From Halomonas meridiana (GTDB taxonomy: Bacteria > Pseudomonadota > Gammaproteobacteria > Pseudomonadales > Halomonadaceae), in contig NZ_CP024621.1 in the NCBI RefSeq assembly GCF_009846525.1, positions 558,001-622,000 of the forward strand: a DNA stretch of 64,000 nucleotides, in the 5' to 3' direction. Position numbers and translations under genes: made by a program. Shown here one piece after another: positions 35,980-44,471 of this stretch. Position 1 is the stretch's first letter, and every line of letters begins with the position of its first letter. The notes under the pieces were generated by a model. That model had not been told where the DNA came from and did no database searches. It saw only the letters and a list, made by a program, of their open reading frames with translations.

Positions 35980-37668
35980 TTAACCTTGGCGTTGAACGTT
36001 GAGAGGGACACGGCGTGGAGCGCCTAGCCACCGGGGCAGTGCGACGGCGGCCATAAAGCCTACAAGCGGCAGGCCCGCTTGCACCAGCGCCCACACGCCG
36101 ATTAAGCGGCGGTTTCCTCCGGAGGCCAGCGCCACGGCTTCGGTGGTCACTGTTGGTACTCTGCCTGCGCCTAATAGTTGGGTGGGTAAATATTGGCCAA
36201 TACTGACCGCCAAACCCACCGCCACGGCGGTCAGCAGCGGGGCGAGCAGGAGCGGCAGCCGCACGCGCCAAAACGCCCGGCGGCGCGAGACGCCCAGCGA
36301 CTGCGCAATGTAGAGCCAGCGAGGATCTAAGCGGCGGTAGGCCTCGGCTAGCGAGAGATACACATAAGGCAGCACGAACAGCAGGTGGCCCGACACCACC
36401 AGCGCTAGCTGGGGGCGAATGCCCAGGCGTTCGGCGGCTACCACTAAGCCATATAAAAATGCGATTTGCGGCACCAGCAGCGGCAAGTAGAGTAGCCAGA
36501 GCGAACGGGTAGGGTGAATCTGCTGGCGCTGCTCGTTTTCAAGAGTGGCGACGACCAACGCGGCCGCCAAGCCGGTCGAGAGCAGCGCAATCAGCGCGGT
36601 ATTCACCAGCGGCCCGGCCAGCATGTCGGCGCTGCGCTGCCAGTGGTCGAAGGTAAACGACTGCGGCAGCAGCTCAGGAAAACGCCAAAACCCGGCCACC
36701 GAGAAAAGCCCTAACCCGATCAGCGCGGCCAGCGCGGCCAGGCTTGCCAGGGTTAGCCCCGCTCGGCCTGTTACGGTGAAGAGGGCTTCCCCCCACTGCC
36801 GGTCGCCGTTGGTCAGCCAGCGCTGGCTCAGCCTGCGGGCTAGCTGCTCTAACAGCCACCAGCTCAGCAGCGCGGCCAGCGTCACGCCCAGTTGCAGTAC
36901 CGCGGCGGCTGATGCCATAAAACGGTGGGTAATGTCCGGATCGCTAAACCAGCCAAGAATCGAGACGCTCAAGGTGGGCGGCAAGCGCGGCCCCAAAATC
37001 AGCGCCATATCCACCACCGACGTGGCGTAGGCAATGACCGCGTAGATAGGTAGGCGTATCAATGGATAGAGCGAAGGAAGCACCACTTTGAGCCAGGCAA
37101 TCGTGGGCGCGTAACCCAGCGACCGCGCCAGCCGCAGGCGCTGTTCCGCCTGTAACTGGGGCAGCGCCGCCAGGCTCATTAACAAGAGAAACGGGGCTTC
37201 TTTGAGTACCAGGCCGAAGGTGAGCGCAAGCCCCCAGGGGTCGTTCACGATCAGCGCATCGGGAGGCGCTTCCCAGCCGGAGAGCCAGGGGGAGATAAGC
37301 CGTGCCATCAGCCCGGAAGGCGCGATTAAAAACGCAAAGCCGAACGCCACCGCCGCGTGGGGAATTGCCAGCAGGGGCGACACCAAGCGGCGTAGGCTGC
37401 GGTCCAGCCAAGTGCCTTGGCTGGCAGCTAAAAACAGCACGACGATCAGCAGCGCCAGCGCCGTACTGGCCAAGCCGCTGGCAAAGCTCACCGCCACCGA
37501 GCGGCCAAGCCCCGGCTGGGCGAACAGCATTTGCCAAGCGGAGAGGTTGGCCTGCTCGCTCCCCAGTACCGGCAGGTAGCCAAAAGCAGGCAGCAACACC
37601 ATGCCAAGCCCTGCGGTGACGGGAATCACCAGCAGGGCAATGATCAGAAGAGGCGCTAGCCGCAGCAT
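35980..37668 (-). CDS. ynjC: ABC transporter permease, YnjC-like (two permease halves in one chain)
   Basis: 562 residues with about twelve membrane segments. Two binding-protein-dependent permease domains sit in tandem: the first with an EAPFLLLMSLAALPQLQ coupling segment (about 185) and the second with SLAEAYRRLDPRWLYIAQSLG (about 437), both of the EAA type. The gene ends 24 bases before the ATPase gene. Slightly longer than E. coli YnjC. Works with the binding protein at 37705-38922. Confidence 0.88.
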   Translation of the reverse strand: MLRLAPLLIIALLVIPVTAGLGMVLLPAFGYLPVLGSEQANLSAWQMLFAQPGLGRSVAVSFASGLASTALALLIVVLFLAASQGTWLDRSLRRLVSPLLAIPHAAVAFGFAFLIAPSGLMARLISPWLSGWEAPPDALIVNDPWGLALTFGLVLKEAPFLLLMSLAALPQLQAEQRLRLARSLGYAPTIAWLKVVLPSLYPLIRLPIYAVIAYATSVVDMALILGPRLPPTLSVSILGWFSDPDITHRFMASAAAVLQLGVTLAALLSWWLLEQLARRLSQRWLTNGDRQWGEALFTVTGRAGLTLASLAALAALIGLGLFSVAGFWRFPELLPQSFTFDHWQRSADMLAGPLVNTALIALLSTGLAAALVVATLENEQRQQIHPTRSLWLLYLPLLVPQIAFLYGLVVAAERLGIRPQLALVVSGHLLFVLPYVYLSLAEAYRRLDPRWLYIAQSLGVSRRRAFWRVRLPLLLAPLLTAVAVGLAVSIGQYLPTQLLGAGRVPTVTTEAVALASGGNRRLIGVWALVQAGLPLVGFMAAVALPRWLGAPRRVPLNVQRQG

Positions 37669-37704
37669 GGTTCAGTGAGTCGCATGCGGGTGTGAGTCGT
37701 GCGT

Positions 37705-38922
37705 TTAGTTGACACCGTAACGCTCAAGCCAAGCATCCTGAAGGGCGTTCATCCAACTGGGGTGGGGTTCGGCAAGGGTGTTGGAGAGCGCATCGGCGGG
37801 CAGTGCTGCTGGGTGGCTCTCGACCTGCTCGAAGAGCGCCTGGTCGCTCGGCTCAAGCTGCTGGATCGCTAACACGCTGCGGTCGCCCCACATGCTGAGC
37901 GACTGCTTCTGGGCTTGCGCCTCCGGGGAGAGCAGGAAGTTGGCTAGCGCCATTGCACCCGCTTTATGGGGTGAGTTGTAGGGAATCGCCACGAAGTGCA
38001 CGTTACCCAGGGTGCCGCCTTCCAACACATAGCTACGCACGCTTTCCGGCAGCTCATACTCCATCACCGCCACGGCGGCATCGGTGGGGTAGAACGAGAA
38101 AGCGAGGCTGAGTTCGCCGTCGCTCATTAGCGTGCGAAGGTTGGGGCCGGATTCGGGAAAGCTACGGCCACTGCGCCATAAATGCGGGTGAAGCTCGTCT
38201 AAATAGGCCCACAGCGGTTCGGTGATCTCCTCGAAATCGGCGTCTTCGACCGGCGCGTAAAGCGCTTCATCTTGATCGGTCAGCTCGATCAGCGCCTGCT
38301 TGAGGAACGTGCTGCCGGTGAAATCGGGAATACGCGGATAGCTAAACTGGCCGGGATGCTCTTTGGCCCAGCCGAGTAGCGCCGCAATGCTTTGAGGCGG
38401 CGTGTCGGTTTGCGCGCTGTCGTAGTAGAAGGTGATTTGCGCTTTGCCCCAGGGGGACTCGTAGCCTTCGGTGGGCAGGGTGAAGTCGGTGACGACTTCG
38501 GGGTTTTCGTCAGGGTAAGTGAGGGCGAAGTTCGGCAGCGATTCCGCAAAAGGCCCAAACAGCAGGTCTTGCTCGCGCATGGCGGCGAAGTTTTCGCCGT
38601 TGATCCAAATCAAGTCGATGCTGCCCTCGCTGTCGTTCCCCGCCTGCTGCTCACCCAATACCCGCGCCACGGCGCTGCTGGTGTCGTCGAGTTTCACGTG
38701 CTCCACGCGAACGCCATAGCTCTCCTGCATCTGCTCTGCGACCCAGGCAATGTAGCGATTGGTGCGCGCGTCGCCGCCCCAGGCATTCCAGTACACGGTT
38801 TGGCCGTCGGCGGCGTCCAGTACGCTCTCCCACTCTTGCGGGTCGGGGGCGGCGACCGCAGGGGCGGTGAAGGTGACTAGAGCAAGCGCCACGGCGGTGG
38901 CCAGAGCAGAGCGTGGTTTCAT
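37705..38922 (-). CDS. ynjB: ABC transporter substrate-binding protein, YnjB-like
   Basis: 405 residues; ATG at 38922 preceded by GAGG, giving a signal peptide MKPRSALATAVALALVTF to about residue 25 (TAPAVAA). The mature part has the family's VYWNAWGGDARTNRYIAWVA near the start, IDLIWINGENF and YPTDAAVAVMEYE, features of iron/thiamine-type periplasmic binding proteins. A 24-base gap separates it from the kinase gene upstream; 36 bases separate it from the permease. Confidence 0.88.
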   Translation of the reverse strand: MKPRSALATAVALALVTFTAPAVAAPDPQEWESVLDAADGQTVYWNAWGGDARTNRYIAWVAEQMQESYGVRVEHVKLDDTSSAVARVLGEQQAGNDSEGSIDLIWINGENFAAMREQDLLFGPFAESLPNFALTYPDENPEVVTDFTLPTEGYESPWGKAQITFYYDSAQTDTPPQSIAALLGWAKEHPGQFSYPRIPDFTGSTFLKQALIELTDQDEALYAPVEDADFEEITEPLWAYLDELHPHLWRSGRSFPESGPNLRTLMSDGELSLAFSFYPTDAAVAVMEYELPESVRSYVLEGGTLGNVHFVAIPYNSPHKAGAMALANFLLSPEAQAQKQSLSMWGDRSVLAIQQLEPSDQALFEQVESHPAALPADALSNTLAEPHPSWMNALQDAWLERYGVN

Positions 38923-38946
38923 CGCACACCTCATCAAATCAGTTGG

Positions 38947-39996
38947 TTATAGAGCGGTTTGTAGGCACTGCAGTTCACTGTGGACGTGTTCGATAATGGG
39001 CAGCGAGAGGTAGTGCTCGACACGGTCGCGCACGTGGTCGATCACGACCGCATCGGTCAGCTCGGCCGACCAATCCTCGCCCCGGCGCTCGTCATCCTGG
39101 CGATGTAGGTGCTGAGCGCGCCACTTGGCACACCAGGTGAGCGACCACAGCCAGGTGGCGCGTCGGCAAGCAATCAGCGTATCCACACTTGGCAACGTAA
39201 TCTCAGGCGCTGTGACCATCGCAGCCTGCCAGCGACGATAGAACCCAACAACCTCCTCCAGGCTGAGTACCGCTTGGCTATTGAGGTCCCAGGTGGTCGA
39301 GGTGTAGAGCGAGGTGTGGGCCAAATCGATGCCCGGCAGGCCATAGCGGCACTTCTCGAGATCCACCAGCACCGCCCGGCCATCGTCGGTGATTAAAAAG
39401 TTGCCGGGGTGCGTATCAAAGCTGATCAGCGTAGGAGCGGCGTCGTCCAGCGTGCGGGGCAGTAAATCCAGCTCCTGCTGAATACGCAGGTGAATACCGC
39501 TGGGGAGCTGGGCATCGCTCAACCACTGGGCCTGCTGAGACACCTCCTCCACCATGGCCTGCCAAGGCGATTTGGGGGCCAGCAGCGGCGGGCGCTGGCG
39601 AGGCAGCGGCTGGCGGTGCAGGCTGGCGAGTGTGTCGGCAATGGCAGGCAGGTCCTGGGGGAGTTCGGCCAAGCGCCCGCGAATCGCCTCGACCAGCAGC
39701 GCGCCGCGTGGCAGCGCTTCGCTAGGTGGTAGTACACCGTATAGGCGTGGCGTGTGCCCGCCGTGGCTGGCCCGTTCGTAGCAGGCGGCTTGATACGTCA
39801 AGTTTTCCGCTGGCGGCAGGTTCATCTGGCTCTGCTTGGGCAGTCGCGCCACCCAGTCGTCCCCTTCGCGGTGAATCCACACGTGGTCATGGGCCAGGCC
39901 GGTATCGGCCATGGGCGACAGCGATTGGTAGTCGATCTCCGCTTGCTGCAGGGTCGTGTCTAATGCCTGCAGTTGATCCTCAGAGAGTGTGGACAT
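38947..39996 (-). CDS. Aminoglycoside-phosphotransferase-family small-molecule kinase
   Basis: 349 residues from the ATG at 39996. The APH-type kinase core shows the catalytic segment ISFDTHPGNFLI (Brenner-like motif with Asp and Asn, the usual His replaced by Ser) and the metal-binding AVLVDLEKCRYGLPGIDLAH. Members of this fold phosphorylate choline, thiamine, sugars or antibiotics. As the first gene before a YnjBCD importer, a role in phosphorylating the imported compound is a reasonable guess; ThiK thiamine kinase has the same fold. Antibiotic resistance is not implied. Confidence 0.82.
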   Translation of the reverse strand: MSTLSEDQLQALDTTLQQAEIDYQSLSPMADTGLAHDHVWIHREGDDWVARLPKQSQMNLPPAENLTYQAACYERASHGGHTPRLYGVLPPSEALPRGALLVEAIRGRLAELPQDLPAIADTLASLHRQPLPRQRPPLLAPKSPWQAMVEEVSQQAQWLSDAQLPSGIHLRIQQELDLLPRTLDDAAPTLISFDTHPGNFLITDDGRAVLVDLEKCRYGLPGIDLAHTSLYTSTTWDLNSQAVLSLEEVVGFYRRWQAAMVTAPEITLPSVDTLIACRRATWLWSLTWCAKWRAQHLHRQDDERRGEDWSAELTDAVVIDHVRDRVEHYLSLPIIEHVHSELQCLQTAL

Positions 39997-40055
39997 AGCG
40001 CATTCCGTAGTGTGAGAAACGGTAGCCGAATTAACGATGGCTGAACCTTCGGTGT

Positions 40056-40070
40056 TGCCACTCAGTGGCA
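40056..40070. promoter_or_regulatory. Palindrome upstream of the kinase operon
   Basis: TGCCACT-C-AGTGGCA, 7-base arms with one central base, 60 bases before the kinase start on the - strand. Candidate operator for the seven-gene operon, or a short hairpin. No riboswitch consensus (for example TPP) was seen in the surrounding 110 bases. Confidence 0.4.
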
Positions 40071-40153
40071 GAATCATGACCAACCTTACACGCTTCATCA
40101 TAAAAAACGATGACGCTGCGCGCAGCGGTTGGGATTGCGAGGCGCATTAACGA

Positions 40154-40179
40154 CAACGGCACCCCAGGGGGTGCCGTTG
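40154..40179. terminator. Terminator-like hairpin after valS
   Basis: CAACGGCACC / GGTGCCGTTG, 10-base stem (extendable to 12) with loop CCAGGG, 22 bases beyond the valS stop on the - strand. Followed on that strand by TCGTTAATG, a poor T-run. Confidence 0.5.
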
Positions 40180-40201
40180 AACTACTGCCGTCAGCGCTGA
40201 C

Positions 40202-43048
40202 TTACATCGCAGCAATCTTCGCCTGCTGCTCTTCGAGCAGCTTTTTGGCGGACTGGAATTCCGCCAGTTTGCCGCGCTCTTTCTCGATCACGGCGTCGGG
40301 GGCTTTGGCGATAAAGCCTTCGTTGCCCAGCTTCTTCTTGATGCCACCGATGAGCTTGTCCTGTTTCTCGATCTCTTTGGCGAGGCGAGCAAGCTCCGCG
40401 TCTTTATCGATCAGGTCCGCCATCGGCACCAGCACTTCCATATCGCCGACCAGCTGCGTGGCTGAAAGCGGGGCGTCTTCTGGGTTGGCCAGCCACGTCA
40501 CACTTTCCAGTTTCGCTAGCTTGGCCAGGAAGCGGCGGTTCTGCTCCAGGCGTTCGGCGTCTTCGGGCTGGCCTTTGGTCAGCAGCACATCCAGCGGCTT
40601 ACCGGGGGCGATGTTCATCTCGGCGCGGATGTTGCGCACCGCGATGATCACGCCTTTCAGCCACTCGATATCGCGGGTGGCCTGCTCGTCGATCTTGCTC
40701 TCGTCGGCTTCCGGCCACGCCTGATGCATGATGGAGGCATCGTCGCCCACATAGGTGCCCGCCAGCGGTGCCACGCGCTGCCAGATCTCTTCAGAAATAT
40801 AGGGCATCATCGGGTGAGCCAAGCGCAGGATAGTTTCCAGTACCCGCACCAAGGTGCGGCGGGTGCCGCGTTTGGCGTCGGCACTGGCCGCTTCGTCCCA
40901 CAGGACCGGCTTGGAAAGCTCCAGGTACCAGTCGCAGTACTCGTTCCAAACAAACTCGTACAGCGCTTGGGACGCGTGGTCGAAGCGATACTCGTCCATG
41001 GCTTTGGTGACTTGCGCTTCGGTTTTCTGTAGCTGGGAGATGATCCAGCGATCGGCTAGCGACAGCTCCACTTCTTCGCCGCTGGTGCCGCAATCTTCGC
41101 CTTCGGCATTCATCAACACGTAGCGCGAGGCGTTCCACAGCTTGTTGCAGAAGTTGCGGTAGCCGTCTAGGCGGTTCATATCGAACTTGATATCGCGCCC
41201 GGTGGTGGCCTGGGAAAGGAACGTAAAGCGCAGCGCATCGGTGCCGTGGGCTTCGATACCGTCTTTAAATTCTTCTTTGGTGGCTTTGGCAATCGCTTTG
41301 GCCTTCTGGGGCTGCATCATGTTGCCGGTGCGCTTTTCCAGCAGGTCATCCAGCGTGATGCCATCGATCAGGTCGATAGGGTCCAGCACGTTGCCCTTGG
41401 ATTTGGACATCTTCTGACCCTGGCCGTCGCGCACTAGGCCATGTACGTAAACGGTTTTGAAGGGCACTTCGCCAGTGAATTTCAGCGTCATCATGATCAT
41501 CCGGGCGACCCAGAAGAAGATGATGTCAAACCCCGTTACCAGTACGCTGGAGGGGTGGAAGGTGTCCAGCTCCGGGGTTTTTTCCGGCCAGCCCAGGGTG
41601 CCAAATGTCCACAGGCCCGAGCTGAACCAGGTGTCCAGCACGTCTTCGTCTTGGGTCAGCGCCACGTCAGCGCCCAGGCCATGCTTCTCGCGGGCTTCCT
41701 CTTCGCTCCTGGCTACGTAAACATTGCCGTCGGCGTCGTACCAAGCGGGAATGCGGTGGCCCCACCACAGCTGGCGAGAAATACACCAGTCCTGCAGGTC
41801 ACGCATCCAGGCGAAGTACATGTTCTCGTAGTTCTTCGGCACGAACTGAATGTCGCCGTTCTCTACCGCTTCGATGGCGGGCTTGGCGAGGCTCTCTACG
41901 GCCACGAACCACTGATCGGTGAGCAGCGGCTCGATGACATCGCCGGAGCGGTCGCCGTAGGGCAGGGTGTTGTTAACGCTCTCTACCTGCACCAGCAGGC
42001 CGAGGGCATCCATATCGGCGACGATCTGTTTGCGCGCTTCGAAACGATCCAAGCCCGCGTATTTGGCCGGCAAGGTGGCGTCTTCATCAGGCTGCGGTTG
42101 ACCTTTCAGGTCGAAAATTTCCGCCTGCTCAAGAATCGTCGCATCTTTGGTGAAGACGTTGATCAGCAGATGGTTCTGGCGCTTGCCGACTTCGTAGTCG
42201 TTAAAGTCGTGGGCCGGGGTGATCTTCACGCAGCCGGAGCCTTTCTCCATATCGGCGTGCTCGTCCGCCACGATAGGAATACGGCGACCTACCAGCGGCA
42301 GTTCGATGAATTTGCCCACCAAGGAGGCGTAGCGCGAGTCTTCCGGGTTAACCGCCACGCCGGTATCGCCCAGCAGGGTTTCCGGGCGGGTGGTGGCGAC
42401 CACCACGTAATCCTTGCCGTCGTCGGTTTTGACGCCGTCGGCCAGCGGGTAGCGGAAGTGCCAGAAGCTGCCCTGCTGCTCTTTGTTTTCCACTTCCAGG
42501 TCGGAAATGGCGGTGTGCAGGGTAGGGTCCCAGTTCACCAAGCGCTTGCCGCGATAAATTAGCTTCTCTTCATGCAGGCGCACAAAGACTTCCTGAACCG
42601 CTTTGTAGAAGCCGTCGTCCATGGTGAAGCGTTCACGGCTCCAGTCGACGCTGGCGCCCATGCGGCGCAGCTGGCGGGTAATGTGGCCGCCGGACTCCTC
42701 CTTCCACTCCCACACTTTATCGATGAACGCATCGCGGCCGAGATCGTGGCGGGTTTTGCCTTCTTCGGCGGCAATCTTACGCTCTACCAGCATCTGCGTG
42801 GCGATACCGGCGTGGTCGGTGCCTACCTGCCACAGGGTGTTGTTGCCCTGCATCCGCTTCCAGCGCGTCAGGGTGTCCATGATGGTGTCCTGGAACGCGT
42901 GGCCCATGTGCAGGCTGCCGGTCACGTTGGGCGGCGGAATCATGATCGAGAAGGGCTTGCCGCGGCCAGACGGGGCGAAGCGGTTATCGGCTTCCCAGCG
43001 TTCGTACCAGCGGGTTTCGATCTGTTCAGGTTGGTAGGTCTTTTCCAT
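40202..43048 (-). CDS. valS: Valyl-tRNA synthetase
   Basis: Charges tRNA-Val. The 948-residue protein, ATG at 43048 ([18 protein letters not shown]), has the class I HIGH motif as [13 protein letters not shown], the CP1 editing domain (about residues 190-420), the KMSKS motif as [12 protein letters not shown] near 555, the anticodon-binding domain and the C-terminal coiled coil ([21 protein letters not shown]). Length matches E. coli ValS (951). In many gammaproteobacteria it follows holC; here six genes lie between pepA and valS. Confidence 0.97.
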   Translation of the reverse strand: MEKTYQPEQIETRWYERWEADNRFAPSGRGKPFSIMIPPPNVTGSLHMGHAFQDTIMDTLTRWKRMQGNNTLWQVGTDHAGIATQMLVERKIAAEEGKTRHDLGRDAFIDKVWEWKEESGGHITRQLRRMGASVDWSRERFTMDDGFYKAVQEVFVRLHEEKLIYRGKRLVNWDPTLHTAISDLEVENKEQQGSFWHFRYPLADGVKTDDGKDYVVVATTRPETLLGDTGVAVNPEDSRYASLVGKFIELPLVGRRIPIVADEHADMEKGSGCVKITPAHDFNDYEVGKRQNHLLINVFTKDATILEQAEIFDLKGQPQPDEDATLPAKYAGLDRFEARKQIVADMDALGLLVQVESVNNTLPYGDRSGDVIEPLLTDQWFVAVESLAKPAIEAVENGDIQFVPKNYENMYFAWMRDLQDWCISRQLWWGHRIPAWYDADGNVYVARSEEEAREKHGLGADVALTQDEDVLDTWFSSGLWTFGTLGWPEKTPELDTFHPSSVLVTGFDIIFFWVARMIMMTLKFTGEVPFKTVYVHGLVRDGQGQKMSKSKGNVLDPIDLIDGITLDDLLEKRTGNMMQPQKAKAIAKATKEEFKDGIEAHGTDALRFTFLSQATTGRDIKFDMNRLDGYRNFCNKLWNASRYVLMNAEGEDCGTSGEEVELSLADRWIISQLQKTEAQVTKAMDEYRFDHASQALYEFVWNEYCDWYLELSKPVLWDEAASADAKRGTRRTLVRVLETILRLAHPMMPYISEEIWQRVAPLAGTYVGDDASIMHQAWPEADESKIDEQATRDIEWLKGVIIAVRNIRAEMNIAPGKPLDVLLTKGQPEDAERLEQNRRFLAKLAKLESVTWLANPEDAPLSATQLVGDMEVLVPMADLIDKDAELARLAKEIEKQDKLIGGIKKKLGNEGFIAKAPDAVIEKERGKLAEFQSAKKLLEEQQAKIAAM

Positions 43049-43154
43049 GGGGAGTCGGCTCACGGCTTGCAAAAAATGGGAGCAAGTATAGCGCGAACGC
43101 CCCGCGCTCGTCAGGGGCGTTGCATCTTGCTTTCAGGGGCGCTCGGTATAGCGT

Positions 43155-44471
43155 TTAGTCGCGCAGTGCGCGGTCGCGGACTTTCACCACGGGCTCCATT
43201 AGGTAGTCCAGCACGCTGCGTTTGCCGCTGAGAATGTCGATTTCTGCCACCATCCCCGGCATGATATCCAAAGGCTGGTTATCGGCGTCGTAAAGATAGC
43301 CGTCGGTACGCACTTCCACGGGATACATCAGCTCGCCGCTTTCCGGCATTTCTACCGCGTCGGCGGCGATGGTCACCAGCTCGCCGTCCAAGCCTCCGTA
43401 ACGGGCAAAGTCGTAGGCGGTCAGTTTTACTTTGACCGGCTGGCCGGGGTAGAGAAAGGCGATATCGGACGGGCGAATATGCGCTTCTACTACCAGGGCA
43501 TCATCGGCAGGCACCACTTCCACCAGCGGCTCGCCAGAACCTGCCACGCCGCCCACCGTACTGATGTGTACTTGATTGACCACGCCGTCTACCGGCGAGC
43601 GAATCGTGGTGCGGGCGACTTGGTCCGCACGCCCCGGCAGGGTTTTTTGCAGCTCGGCGACTTGGGAGGTCGCTTCGGCCAGCTGGGCTAACGCATCGGC
43701 CTCGAAGGCGTTGCGTGCCGCCACCTTGCGATCTTCGATTTCCGCAATCGACGCCTCGGCGCGCGCCACGGCGCTCTGCTGACGGGCCACTTCACCCCGC
43801 AGCTCATTGAGCGATTGGCGCACCCGCAGTAGCGAGGTTTCCGGTTCGATGCCGCGCTGGGCCAGCGGTTGGATGATCGCTAGCTCCTGTTCGGCCAGCT
43901 GAACGCCTGAGCGGGCTGTGCTAAGGGCGGCTTCCAGCTCCGCTGTCTCTTGGCGTCGCTGGTAGCCCTGCTGCTCTAGCACCTGTAGCTCCGCATTCAG
44001 TTCTAATTGGCGGCCATGAAAGAGCCGCGTTTCGCTGGCGGCCACGCTGGGGGCTGCTTGGCTCAGGGCCTCATCCAGCGCCAGCGGCGTTTGGCTGATT
44101 TCGGCCTCTAAACGCTGGATACGCAGTTGTAACGAACGCAAGCGCTGGAGGCTCTCTTCGTAATCACCTCTAAGCGTGCCACCGCTGAGCACCATGAGCG
44201 TATCGCCTTGGGCCACCGTATCGCCCCGGCGCACGTTGATCTCCGTGACCACGCCGCCTTCCAAGCTTTCGACCACTTGCAGGCTGCGCGAAGGCACCAC
44301 TTTGCCCTGGCCGCGGGTGACTTCATCCACTTCCGTGAGATAGGCCCAAACAAAGCCAATCAGCAGAAACGCGATGATCGTGAGCAGTAACAGGCTACTG
44401 CCGATGGGGCGCTTGGCACGTCCGTGACGTACGAAATGCTCAAAATCCAGTTGAGAAGTAGGACGGTTCAC
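43155..44471 (-). CDS. HlyD-family periplasmic adaptor of a type I secretion system
   Basis: 438 residues from a GTG start overlapping the ABC stop as GTGA. One membrane segment (about 25-45, SLLLLTIIAFLLIGFVWAYL), then a biotinyl-lipoyl-like half (GQGKVVPS, VVESLEGGVVTEI), a long coiled-coil hairpin (about 90-280, rich in Arg/Glu/Gln), the second lipoyl half (IRSPVDGVVNQVHI) and the C-terminal barrel (YPGQPVKVKLTAYDFARYGGL). This is the adaptor that links the inner membrane ABC exporter to TolC. Close to the LapC type. Confidence 0.92.
   Translation of the reverse strand: MNRPTSQLDFEHFVRHGRAKRPIGSSLLLLTIIAFLLIGFVWAYLTEVDEVTRGQGKVVPSRSLQVVESLEGGVVTEINVRRGDTVAQGDTLMVLSGGTLRGDYEESLQRLRSLQLRIQRLEAEISQTPLALDEALSQAAPSVAASETRLFHGRQLELNAELQVLEQQGYQRRQETAELEAALSTARSGVQLAEQELAIIQPLAQRGIEPETSLLRVRQSLNELRGEVARQQSAVARAEASIAEIEDRKVAARNAFEADALAQLAEATSQVAELQKTLPGRADQVARTTIRSPVDGVVNQVHISTVGGVAGSGEPLVEVVPADDALVVEAHIRPSDIAFLYPGQPVKVKLTAYDFARYGGLDGELVTIAADAVEMPESGELMYPVEVRTDGYLYDADNQPLDIMPGMVAEIDILSGKRSVLDYLMEPVVKVRDRALRD

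Noticed and set aside
38947..39996. Aminoglycoside resistance gene
   Set aside because: Shares only the general APH kinase fold; altered Brenner motif and operon context point to a metabolic kinase.
39997..40110. Possible TPP riboswitch before the kinase/YnjBCD operon
   Set aside because: I looked for the CUGAGA and ACCUGAUC-type consensus on the - strand and did not find it; only a 15-base palindrome is present.
41441..42562. 373-codon open frame on the + strand over valS
   Set aside because: Lies fully opposite the editing domain of ValS, with no signal, motif or plausible start; a GC-rich shadow frame.
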